DNA of 9,073 nt from Sediminicola sp047612485 (GTDB taxonomy: Bacteria > Bacteroidota > Bacteroidia > Flavobacteriales > Flavobacteriaceae): contig JBLGAT010000102.1 of assembly GCA_047612485.1 (NCBI GenBank), positions 1 through 9,073 on the forward strand. Direction: 5' to 3'. Made by a program: the position numbers and the translations under genes. Below are positions 1 through 5,817 of the stretch, piece by piece. The first letter of the stretch is position 1. Every line of letters starts with the position of its first letter. The notes beneath the pieces are model-generated. The model saw only the letters and a list, made by a program, of their open reading frames with translations. It made no database searches and was not told the origin of the DNA.

Positions 1-260
1 TTAAAAACTTGTTCACTACTCCTGAAAATTTAAAGAAAGCCTTGTTTGCTATCGGAGGTTTACTATTGGTAGTTGCTGTATCTTACGGTTTGGCAACAGG
101 TACTGATGTAGATCTTACAGAAATGGCCAATAAAGGTATTCCAACAACAGAAGGTACTGTTAAAACAATTGGAATGGGATTGAATGTGTTTTTCATTCTA
201 ACCGGCGTCGCCGTTTTGTTGATGATCCTTCCTGGAATTAAAAAAATGTTTAGTAAATAA
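1..260 (+). CDS. Small two-helix inner-membrane protein of the ExbB/ExbD operon, 5' end cut by window edge
   Basis: The reading frame is open to the left edge. A TTG at position 9 could start it, but in-frame Lys and Asn codons precede it and the protein reads naturally as ...KNLFTTPENLKK, so the true ATG probably lies a few codons outside the window. About 85 residues are visible. There are two hydrophobic segments (roughly residues 11-31 and 57-77, counted from the TTG), a short polar loop rich in Thr, Glu and Asp between them, and a basic C-terminal end. No enzyme motif is visible. It ends 12 bases before the first exbD, so the two are almost certainly co-transcribed. In Bacteroidota a small membrane protein of this kind often sits between exbB and exbD. 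I infer an accessory role in that inner-membrane proton-channel complex, but its function is unknown to me. The gene is clear; the role is a guess from context. Confidence 0.8.
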   Translation, partial: KNLFTTPENLKKALFAIGGLLLVVAVSYGLATGTDVDLTEMANKGIPTTEGTVKTIGMGLNVFFILTGVAVLLMILPGIKKMFSK

Positions 261-272
261 AAACAATATACT

Positions 273-899
273 ATGGCCAGAAGAGGAACACCACCAGAGG
301 TTAATGCCGGTTCTATGGCAGATATTGCGTTCTTATTACTTATCTTTTTCCTAGTGACTACCACTATTGAAACTGATGCAGGTTTGGACCGTATGTTGCC
401 ACCGATAGAGCCGCCTACCGAAGAACCACCGATCATTAAGGAAAGGAATATATTTACGGTCAGTATCAACAGAAATGGACAGTTATTGGTTGAGAATGAA
501 TTGACCAATATCAAGGACCTTAGAAAGAAAGCAATGGCTTTCTTGGACAACGGTGGCGCAGCTACTGGTACACCTGAATACTGTAACTACTGTCAAGGTA
601 AAAAGGATGGCGCTTCTTCAGATAATCCTACTAAAGCTATTATTTCCTTAAAGAATGATAGGGAAACCAAGTATGGGACGTACATCACTGTACAGAACGA
701 ATTGGTTGGGGCATATAATGATTTGCGTAACAGAGAAGCGCAAAGATTATATAAAAGGAATTTCACGGAAATGGAAGCCTTATACCTAAATCCAGAGACT
801 CCATCATCTGTGCGTGACGAACTAAAGGAAAGGGTGCAGAAAATTCAGGAATTGTTTCCACAGAAATTATCTGAGGCCGAAACATCGACGTCAAACTAA
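273..899 (+). CDS. exbD: ExbD/TolR-family biopolymer transport protein, first copy, with a CxxC insertion
   Basis: This is the inner-membrane proton-channel subunit that works with ExbB to energise TonB and so drive active transport through outer-membrane receptors. The 208-residue protein has a short cytoplasmic N-terminus and one membrane helix (about 16-32) carrying the family's essential acidic residue at Asp17 (context SMADIAFLLLIFF). A proline- and glutamate-rich linker (43-53) follows, then a periplasmic domain. It is longer than the roughly 140 residues of the E. coli protein. The extra length is an insertion with Cys104 and Cys107 (CNYC), followed by a Gly/Ser/Asp-rich stretch, and a charged helical C-terminal extension (about 155-200). 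The first is a type seen in Bacteroidota ExbD proteins. The ATG is preceded by an A-rich leader without Shine-Dalgarno, normal for this phylum. Its stop lies 21 bases before the second exbD. TolR is the main alternative name, but no tol-pal genes are visible. Confidence 0.92.
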   Translation: MARRGTPPEVNAGSMADIAFLLLIFFLVTTTIETDAGLDRMLPPIEPPTEEPPIIKERNIFTVSINRNGQLLVENELTNIKDLRKKAMAFLDNGGAATGTPEYCNYCQGKKDGASSDNPTKAIISLKNDRETKYGTYITVQNELVGAYNDLRNREAQRLYKRNFTEMEALYLNPETPSSVRDELKERVQKIQELFPQKLSEAETSTSN

Positions 900-920
900 A
901 GAGAACTAAAACATTATAAA

Positions 921-1403
921 ATGTCAAAATTCAATAAGAAAAAGGATGCTGCTTTACCAGCAGTAAACACGGCTTCACTTCCGGATATTGTTTTCATGTT
1001 GTTGTTCTTCTTTATGACGGTGACCGTAATGAAAGATAGTACTTTGAAAGTGGAGAATACATTGCCAAATGCCTCTGAGATCAAGAAATTGGAAAAAAAG
1101 GATAGGGTAATTTATATCTATGTTGGGAAACCAACACGAGAGTACGAAAAGCTTTATGGTAAAGAGTCAAAGATTCAATTGAACGATAAGTTTTCAAGTG
1201 CTTCAGAGGTAGGTGATTATATCTTGGCAGAAAGGGCCAAGAAGCCACAGGAACTGCAAAATGTACTGACTACTGCGCTTAAAGTGGACAAAAATGCCAA
1301 TATGGGTATCATATCCGATATCAAATTGGAATTGAGAAAAGTGAATGCCCTGAAAGTTAACTACACCACCTTTGAGGGTGATGCTTTCAGAAATTTACAG
1401 TAA
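921..1403 (+). CDS. exbD: ExbD/TolR-family biopolymer transport protein, second copy
   Basis: This is a second, divergent ExbD of 160 residues. A lysine-rich cytoplasmic tail (residues 3-8) leads into one membrane helix (about 20-37) with the proton-relay acidic residue at Asp22 (SLPDIVFMLLFFFM). The periplasmic part runs from about 40 to 160. It contains a likely beta strand at 61-68 (DRVIYIYV) and helical stretches, but no cysteines and no insertion like that of the upstream copy. ExbD works as a dimer inside an ExbB pentamer, so two unlike copies in one operon suggest a heterodimer or two alternative complexes; that is inference. Loss of one of two exbD loci has been reported to impair iron use and virulence in Flavobacterium psychrophilum, which shows that such copies are not simply redundant. 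It is the last gene before a strong terminator, which closes the operon. Confidence 0.92.
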   Translation: MSKFNKKKDAALPAVNTASLPDIVFMLLFFFMTVTVMKDSTLKVENTLPNASEIKKLEKKDRVIYIYVGKPTREYEKLYGKESKIQLNDKFSSASEVGDYILAERAKKPQELQNVLTTALKVDKNANMGIISDIKLELRKVNALKVNYTTFEGDAFRNLQ

Positions 1404-1429
1404 GCTTAAAAATTATTAGTTTATAGATC

Positions 1430-1464
1430 AAAACGCTCCAAAGTTAATTTGGGGCGTTTTTTTT
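1430..1464 (+). terminator. Intrinsic terminator of the exbD operon
   Basis: A 13-base-pair stem pairs 1430-1442 with 1448-1460. It has one T-G wobble (1437 with 1453), a 5-base loop (GTTAA), a GC-rich core (CGCTCC with GGGGCG) and a run of eight T from 1457. It begins 26 bases after the second exbD stop on the same strand. The reverse complement also folds and is followed by a short A/T-rich run, but no leftward gene ends here, so it should act for the rightward operon. This is the clearest terminator in the window. Confidence 0.93.
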
Positions 1465-1482
1465 ATATATTAAAGTGCTTTT

Positions 1483-1488
1483 AGAAGG
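1483..1488 (+). promoter_or_regulatory. Possible Shine-Dalgarno sequence AGAAGG of the beta-barrel gene
   Basis: AGAAGG lies 5 bases before the ATG at 1494 and 8 bases before a second in-frame ATG at 1497. The longer spacing is closer to optimal, so translation may really start at the second Met. The other leaders in the window are A-rich or have no such purine motif, and Bacteroidota generally rely little on Shine-Dalgarno pairing, so its functional weight is uncertain. Confidence 0.4.
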
Positions 1489-1493
1489 TTCAT

Positions 1494-2186
1494 ATGATGA
1501 AGTATTTATTCCTATTGCTGTTTGTTGGGATTTCGATCCAGGGTTGGTCCCAAGAGGCGCCAATGAGCACCGTTGAAGACGAAGGGTATCTGGAGGATCA
1601 ATTTTATCTTGGTGTCACCTACAATTTGTTGCTCAACAAACCAACAGACATCACACAGCGCAATCTTTCATATGGGATCATGGGAGGTATTGTGAAGGAT
1701 ATTCCCTTAAATAGTGAACGAACTTTTGGGCTTGGTATAGGGGTTGGCTACGCTCTCAATTCGTACTATACAAATCTTTTTGCAGAACAAGTCAACGGGG
1801 ATATCGTGTATTCCGGGTTGAGTTCGAACGATGGTTTTAAGCGGAGTAAACTGGAGACCCATGTCATAGAATTCCCTCTGGAGATAAGATGGCGAAACTC
1901 AAATGCGACCGATTATAAATTTTGGAGGGTGTATGCCGGGGGGAAACTGGGATATATTTTTGAGGGGAGGTCTAAATTTGTTGCTGACACTGGTAAAAGC
2001 GGATTCACAAATCCCGATATCAAAAAACTGCAGTATGGCCTAATGTTCAATGTTGGGTATAACACCTGGAATATTCATGTATATTATGCGCTCAGTAAGC
2101 TTTTGGACGATGGGGTAACGTTGGATACCTCGGTACCTATAGATGTGAAGCCCCTTCGGATAGGGATCATATTTTACATCTTATAA
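1494..2186 (+). CDS. Small outer-membrane beta-barrel protein (porin-family / PorT-like)
   Basis: The 230-residue product starts with a signal peptide: Lys3, a hydrophobic core (4-17) and a probable cleavage site near WSQ at residue 20. The rest alternates polar and hydrophobic residues with many Gly and aromatic residues, as in transmembrane beta strands. Examples are around 58-68, 76-93, 121-134, 143-157, 179-198 and the terminal strand 219-230. It ends in FYIL, a hydrophobic C-terminus of the sort the BAM machinery recognises. Length and pattern match the Bacteroidota proteins called porin family or outer-membrane beta-barrel domain proteins, the group that also contains PorT/SprT. I cannot tell from sequence alone whether it is the secretion-linked PorT itself, so no symbol is given. 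It sits downstream of the exbD terminator and overlaps the convergent gene's end by 6 bases. A role in the envelope is safe; substrate and partners are unknown. Confidence 0.8.
   Translation: MMKYLFLLLFVGISIQGWSQEAPMSTVEDEGYLEDQFYLGVTYNLLLNKPTDITQRNLSYGIMGGIVKDIPLNSERTFGLGIGVGYALNSYYTNLFAEQVNGDIVYSGLSSNDGFKRSKLETHVIEFPLEIRWRNSNATDYKFWRVYAGGKLGYIFEGRSKFVADTGKSGFTNPDIKKLQYGLMFNVGYNTWNIHVYYALSKLLDDGVTLDTSVPIDVKPLRIGIIFYIL
2181..2186. other. Tail-to-tail overlap of two convergent genes
   Basis: The palindrome TTATAA holds the stop codons of both genes: TAA at 2184-2186 for the rightward barrel gene and TAA read from 2183-2181 for the leftward membrane-protein gene. No terminator can fit between them, so each transcript must run into the other gene as antisense or end inside it. 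Confidence 0.9.
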
Positions 2187-2786
2187 CCAAAATTTTAAGG
2201 TCATTAACTGGGTGATCGTTCCTATTAAAAAGCCGATCAGTAATTCTGTCCTGCTATGCGCCCTTAAATACAATCTTGAAGTGGCAACCATACCTGTTGC
2301 CAATGTCAATGCACTTATGGCAATGACCACGTTGATTTCAAAATGAATGCTGAGGCTTATAAGGTACATCCAAATACTGCCCATTCCCATTAGGTGTACA
2401 CTGCACTTGAACTTAAAAAACAGCAGGAGCAGACATGACAAGGCCGCAGCAATTAGCCCAAAGAAGTAGTAAAAGAGCTCGCTGGAGTAATTATTGGGGA
2501 TAACCTTATATACAATCATCAAAAGCAAGGAAATGCTTATATAGAGCGTGTATTTGCGTTCCTGTATGGACGGCATAAAAACAGAGGTTACCATGCCAAG
2601 ATTTCGCAAGATAAAGTAACATATGATGGGGATGATTACCGTCAGGATAAAAATGGGAAGGATATTCCCACTCTGCATTTCCAACGGGGTGTATTTAGGG
2701 GTGATTATAAAATACATTAGCGTTCCCCCAATGGGTATAAATAAAGGATGGAACAAATACGAGATTAGCTGATAAAAGGCCCTCAT
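2181..2786 (-). CDS. PAP2-like integral membrane protein, third gene of the asnS-rpoN operon
   Basis: A 201-residue, very hydrophobic protein with about six predicted helices (near 8-28, 43-61, 80-97, 103-124, 133-152 and 182-197). Near the end it reads TSRLYLRAHSRTELLIGFLIG. This fits SR-x5-H-x3-E (Ser170, Arg171, His177, Glu181) and closely resembles the third phosphatase motif of the PAP2 family (SR-x5-H-x3-D). An S-x-H at 129-131, just before a helix, is placed like the PSGH motif, and a charged ERK at 76-78 may stand for the degenerate first motif. I infer a distant PAP2-like protein, possibly a lipid or isoprenoid phosphatase, or a member that has lost catalysis. No known substrate can be named. 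Its ATG overlaps the rpoN stop by one base (TAATG), pointing to translational coupling. The stop overlaps the convergent barrel gene. The membrane-protein call is firm; the PAP2 relation is moderate. Confidence 0.7.
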   Translation of the reverse strand: MRAFYQLISYLFHPLFIPIGGTLMYFIITPKYTPLEMQSGNILPIFILTVIIPIICYFILRNLGMVTSVFMPSIQERKYTLYISISLLLMIVYKVIPNNYSSELFYYFFGLIAAALSCLLLLFFKFKCSVHLMGMGSIWMYLISLSIHFEINVVIAISALTLATGMVATSRLYLRAHSRTELLIGFLIGTITQLMTLKFWL

Positions 2787-4243
2787 TATATTTCTTTTCT
2801 CATCCGTGCTACGGGGATGCCCAATTGTTCCCTGTATTTGGCAACTGTTCTTCTAGCTATGGGATATCCTTTATCCTTTAGAATGGCCGCCAATTTATCA
2901 TCGGTCAAAGGTTTTCTTTTTAGTTCCTCACCAATAACGGTTTCCAATATTTTTTTGATTTCCTTGGTGGAAACATCTTCCCCTTGATCATTTTTCATGG
3001 ATTCTGAAAAGTAATCCTTGATCAATCTTGTTCCGTAAGGGGTGTCCACATATTTGCTATTGGCAACCCTTGAAACTGTGGAGACATCCATTCCAATCTC
3101 ATCGGCAATATCTTTAAGGATCATGGGACGTAACTTGCGCTCGTCACCTGTTAGGAAAAATTCCTTTTGGTAGTTCATGATGGAATTCATGGTCACATAT
3201 AGGGTTTGCTGTCGCTGTTTGATGGCATCAATAAACCATTTGGCGGCGTCCAACTTTTGTTTGATGAACATGACCGTGTCCTTTTGTGACTTGGATTTTT
3301 CCTTGGCATTCTTGTACCCTTCCAGCATGTTATTGTATTCCCTTGACACATGTAGTTCTGGGGCATTACGTCCATTTAGTGTGAGCTCCAATTCGCTATC
3401 GGTTATTTTAATGGAAAAATCGGGAACAATATGCTCAATCATTCTGGTGTTCCCGGAATAGGAACCCCCTGGTTTAGGGTTCAAACGTTCTATTTCCGTT
3501 ATCGCTTCCTTTAAGGTCTCTTCGGAAACATTGTGCTTTTGAATGAGTTTGGCGTAGTGTTTTTTGGTAAACTGCTCAAAAGATTTTTCCAAAATAGCGA
3601 TCGCCAATTCTGTACTTGGGGTAGTGTCTTTTCTTTTCAATTGAATGATCAGGCATTCTTCCAAGCAGGTAGCACCTACTCCTGGAGGATCTAATTGCTG
3701 AACGATCTTCAATATTTTCTCTACTGTTTTTTCTTCGGTATATATGTTTTGTGTGAAAGCAAGGTCATCGGTAATATCTGAAACAGCCCTACGGATATAT
3801 CCGCTTTCATCTACACTTCCGACCAAGAATTCTGCGATGGCCCACTCCTCATCACTGAGGTAAACGGTGTTCAATTGATTGATAAGGTATTGTGTAAAGG
3901 AAATACCGGCCGCATACGGAATGGTACGTTCCTCATCATCTGGGCTATAGTTGTTAGCGTGTGTCCTATAGTCGGGTACCTCGTCGTCACTTAGGTATTC
4001 ATCAATATTAATGTCCTCGGCAGCTATAGTCTCGCTATCGGTCTCGTTGTCATAAATGTCCTCAAATTCATCCTCCTGACTTTCAATTTCTTCCTTCCCT
4101 GTTTCCAAAGCCGGATTTTCTTCAAGTTCCTGCTTCAGCCTTTGTTCAAAGGCAAGCGTGGGTAATTGAATCAACTTCATCAGCTGAATTTGCTGTGGAG
4201 ATAATTTCTGCGATAACTTAAACTGTAAGTGTTGCTTTAGCAT
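2786..4243 (-). CDS. rpoN: RNA polymerase sigma-54 factor RpoN
   Basis: RpoN directs RNA polymerase to -24/-12 promoters, which open only with an AAA+ activator. All three regions are visible in 485 residues. Region I (about 1-46) is rich in Gln and Leu, with QQIQLMKLIQLPTLAFEQRL, the part that contacts activators. Region II (about 47-108) is strongly acidic. The core-binding domain follows (about 109-310), including LDPPGVGATCLEECL near 184-198. A helix-turn-helix reads the -12 element (about 377-398, IADEIGMDVSTVSRV), and the RpoN box ARRTVAKYRE at 463-472 reads the -24 element. Length is normal for the family and no key part is missing. The spacer after asnS is 41 bases without a convincing promoter, so co-transcription is likely. 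No sigma-54 activator gene or clear -24/-12 promoter was seen in the window, so its targets lie elsewhere. Confidence 0.98.
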   Translation of the reverse strand: MLKQHLQFKLSQKLSPQQIQLMKLIQLPTLAFEQRLKQELEENPALETGKEEIESQEDEFEDIYDNETDSETIAAEDINIDEYLSDDEVPDYRTHANNYSPDDEERTIPYAAGISFTQYLINQLNTVYLSDEEWAIAEFLVGSVDESGYIRRAVSDITDDLAFTQNIYTEEKTVEKILKIVQQLDPPGVGATCLEECLIIQLKRKDTTPSTELAIAILEKSFEQFTKKHYAKLIQKHNVSEETLKEAITEIERLNPKPGGSYSGNTRMIEHIVPDFSIKITDSELELTLNGRNAPELHVSREYNNMLEGYKNAKEKSKSQKDTVMFIKQKLDAAKWFIDAIKQRQQTLYVTMNSIMNYQKEFFLTGDERKLRPMILKDIADEIGMDVSTVSRVANSKYVDTPYGTRLIKDYFSESMKNDQGEDVSTKEIKKILETVIGEELKRKPLTDDKLAAILKDKGYPIARRTVAKYREQLGIPVARMRKEI

Positions 4244-4284
4244 ATTAGGGTTGCAGGCTTTCTTATAAAGTTACAGAATTCAAA

Positions 4285-5718
4285 TTAAAATTCGGCATTC
4301 TGTGGTGTTCTAGGAAACGGAATTACATCCCTAATATTACCCATTCCGGTAGCAAAAAGCACCAAACGTTCAAAACCTAGTCCGAAACCGCTATGTACGG
4401 CCGTCCCAAACCTTCTGAGATCCAAATACCACCAAAGTTCTTTTTCGTCAATGCCCAATTCACTTATTTTTTGCTTTAGGACATCCAAGCGTTCCTCCCT
4501 TTGCGAGCCCCCTACTATTTCCCCAATTCCCGGAAAAAGTATATCCATGGCCCTTACGGTTTTTCCATCTTCGTTCAAACGCATATAGAACGCTTTGATC
4601 TTAGCTGGATAATCGAAAAGGATAACGGGACACTGAAAATGTTTTTCCACCAAATAGCGTTCGTGCTCACTTTGAAGATCTGCACCCCACTCTTCGATTA
4701 TATACTGGAATTTTTTCTTTTTGTTCGGCTTGCAGTTCTTAAGAATATCTATAGCCTCTGTGTAAGAAACTCTTTTGAAGTTGTTTCCAGCGACAAACTT
4801 TAATTTCTCAATTAACGCCATTTCACTGCGTTCAGCCTGTGGTTTTGTTTTTTCCTCATCCAACAAACGTTGCTCCAAAAACTGTAGATCATCTTGGCAA
4901 TGTTCTAAAATATAGTTGATCACATTTTTAATAAAATCCTCCGATAGGTCCATATTGGCATCCAGATCGTTAAAGGCTACTTCAGGTTCTATCATCCAAA
5001 ATTCTGCCAAATGACGGGAGGTGTTCGAGTTTTCCGCCCTAAATGTTGGACCGAAGGTATAGACCTTGCCCAGTGCCATCGCATAGGCTTCGGCTTCCAA
5101 TTGTCCGGATACGGTAAGATTGGTTTCTTTACCGAAAAAATCTTCTTTATAATCCACTTCTCCAGTTGCTGTCAAAGGGGGGTTCTTGGCATCCAAGGTG
5201 CTCACACGGAACATTTCCCCGGCGCCCTCTGCATCGGATCCCGTGACAATGGGTGTATGCACATTATAAAACCCATTTTGTCTAAAATATTGGTGAATGG
5301 CGAAAGAAAGGGCGGAACGCACGCGCATTACCGCGCTAAAAGTATTAGTTCTGATCCTAAGATGGGCCTTTTCCCTAAGGAATTCAAGGGAGTGTTTTTT
5401 TGGTTGTATCGGATAGGTTTCCGGATCTGCCGTACCCAAGATGACTACATTTTTTACCTGCACCTCTACGGACTGGCCTTTCCCTTGGCTTTCTACTAGA
5501 GTTCCGGTCACCTTTAAAGCGGCACCTGTGGATATTTGTTTTAGGAGTTCATCTTCAAAATCTTCAAAGTTGACAACACATTGGATATTATTTAGGGTTG
5601 AACCATCGTTTAAGGCAATGAACCTGTTACTTCTAAAAGTTTTCACCCACCCGAATAGGGTGACTTCCTGTAGTAAATTTTTACCGCTCAAGAGCTCTTG
5701 GATACTTTGTGATTTCAT
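4285..5718 (-). CDS. asnS: Asparaginyl-tRNA synthetase
   Basis: This cytoplasmic class IIb synthetase charges tRNA-Asn with asparagine using ATP. The 477-residue protein has an N-terminal OB-fold for the anticodon (about 18-96, starting LFGWVKTFRSNR). The catalytic domain carries motif 1 (about 132-158), the substrate-binding stretch SDAEGAGEMFRVSTLD (161-176), motif 2 FRAENSNTSRHLAEFWMIE (226-244), the GGSQREERLD loop (403-412) and motif 3 GFGLGFERL (444-452). The end IPFPRTPQNAEF is the usual AsnRS C-terminus. Residues about 287-305 form a charged insertion relative to E. coli AsnS, which explains the slightly greater length. FRAENSNTSRH and the C-terminus favour AsnRS over AspRS. It is the first gene of the asnS-rpoN-PAP2-like operon and has a probable promoter close upstream. 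Nothing suggests transfer or damage. Confidence 0.98.
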   Translation of the reverse strand: MKSQSIQELLSGKNLLQEVTLFGWVKTFRSNRFIALNDGSTLNNIQCVVNFEDFEDELLKQISTGAALKVTGTLVESQGKGQSVEVQVKNVVILGTADPETYPIQPKKHSLEFLREKAHLRIRTNTFSAVMRVRSALSFAIHQYFRQNGFYNVHTPIVTGSDAEGAGEMFRVSTLDAKNPPLTATGEVDYKEDFFGKETNLTVSGQLEAEAYAMALGKVYTFGPTFRAENSNTSRHLAEFWMIEPEVAFNDLDANMDLSEDFIKNVINYILEHCQDDLQFLEQRLLDEEKTKPQAERSEMALIEKLKFVAGNNFKRVSYTEAIDILKNCKPNKKKKFQYIIEEWGADLQSEHERYLVEKHFQCPVILFDYPAKIKAFYMRLNEDGKTVRAMDILFPGIGEIVGGSQREERLDVLKQKISELGIDEKELWWYLDLRRFGTAVHSGFGLGFERLVLFATGMGNIRDVIPFPRTPQNAEF

Positions 5719-5744
5719 TTGAAAATACGTCTAATTTAAAATTG

Positions 5745-5777
5745 TAAAGATAGTTTTTTTGGTAAATAGGAACCGAA
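5745..5777 (-). promoter_or_regulatory. Probable promoter of asnS-rpoN operon
   Basis: On the minus strand, TATCTTTA (5752-5745) matches the Bacteroidota -7 element TAnnTTTG at all fixed positions but the last. Twenty-one bases upstream lies TTCG (5777-5774), a three-of-four match to the -33 element TTTG. The -7 element ends 26 bases before the asnS ATG, giving a leader of roughly 20 bases. It lies in the 99-base spacer after the RND transporter gene, the longest non-coding stretch in the window, which has no visible terminator. Confidence 0.5.
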
Positions 5778-5817
5778 TTAACAGATTCATATTGAAAGTA
5801 TAACCAGTTTCTTTATC

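Noticed and set aside
83..550. Minus-strand open frame of 155 codons
   Set aside because: It lies opposite the two-helix protein and ExbD, both with clear family or membrane features, and its own protein has no recognisable pattern.
2213..2239. Inverted repeat TGATCG ... CGATCA just after the barrel gene
   Set aside because: Only six pairs with a 15-base loop and no T-run; likely chance within coding sequence.
2282..2302. Perfect 7-base inverted repeat with 7-base loop (TGGCAAC / GTTGCCA), about 100 bases past the barrel gene's stop
   Set aside because: It could be a weak terminator for the rightward transcript, but no T-run follows and it encodes ordinary residues (LATGMVATS) of the leftward gene. 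GG and GC are also wrongly spaced for a sigma-54 promoter.
3177..3461. Plus-strand open frame, and a minus-strand frame at 3193-3375
   Set aside because: Both lie wholly within rpoN in other frames and have no leader signals or family features.
4244..4284. Possible rpoN promoter in the asnS-rpoN spacer (TTTG next to the asnS stop)
   Set aside because: No TAnnTTTG follows at 17-23 bases; nearby TATAAGAA is a poor match at the wrong spacing.
4501..4803. Plus-strand open frame of 100 codons
   Set aside because: Antisense to the catalytic domain of asnS; no support.
5011..5499. Plus-strand open frame of 162 codons
   Set aside because: It is antisense to the most conserved part of asnS (motif 2 and substrate loop); a compositional shadow.
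5719..5817. Terminator for the exporter gene in the spacer before asnS
   Set aside because: No stem of useful length was found on the minus strand; the run of A's before the asnS -7 element is not preceded by a hairpin.
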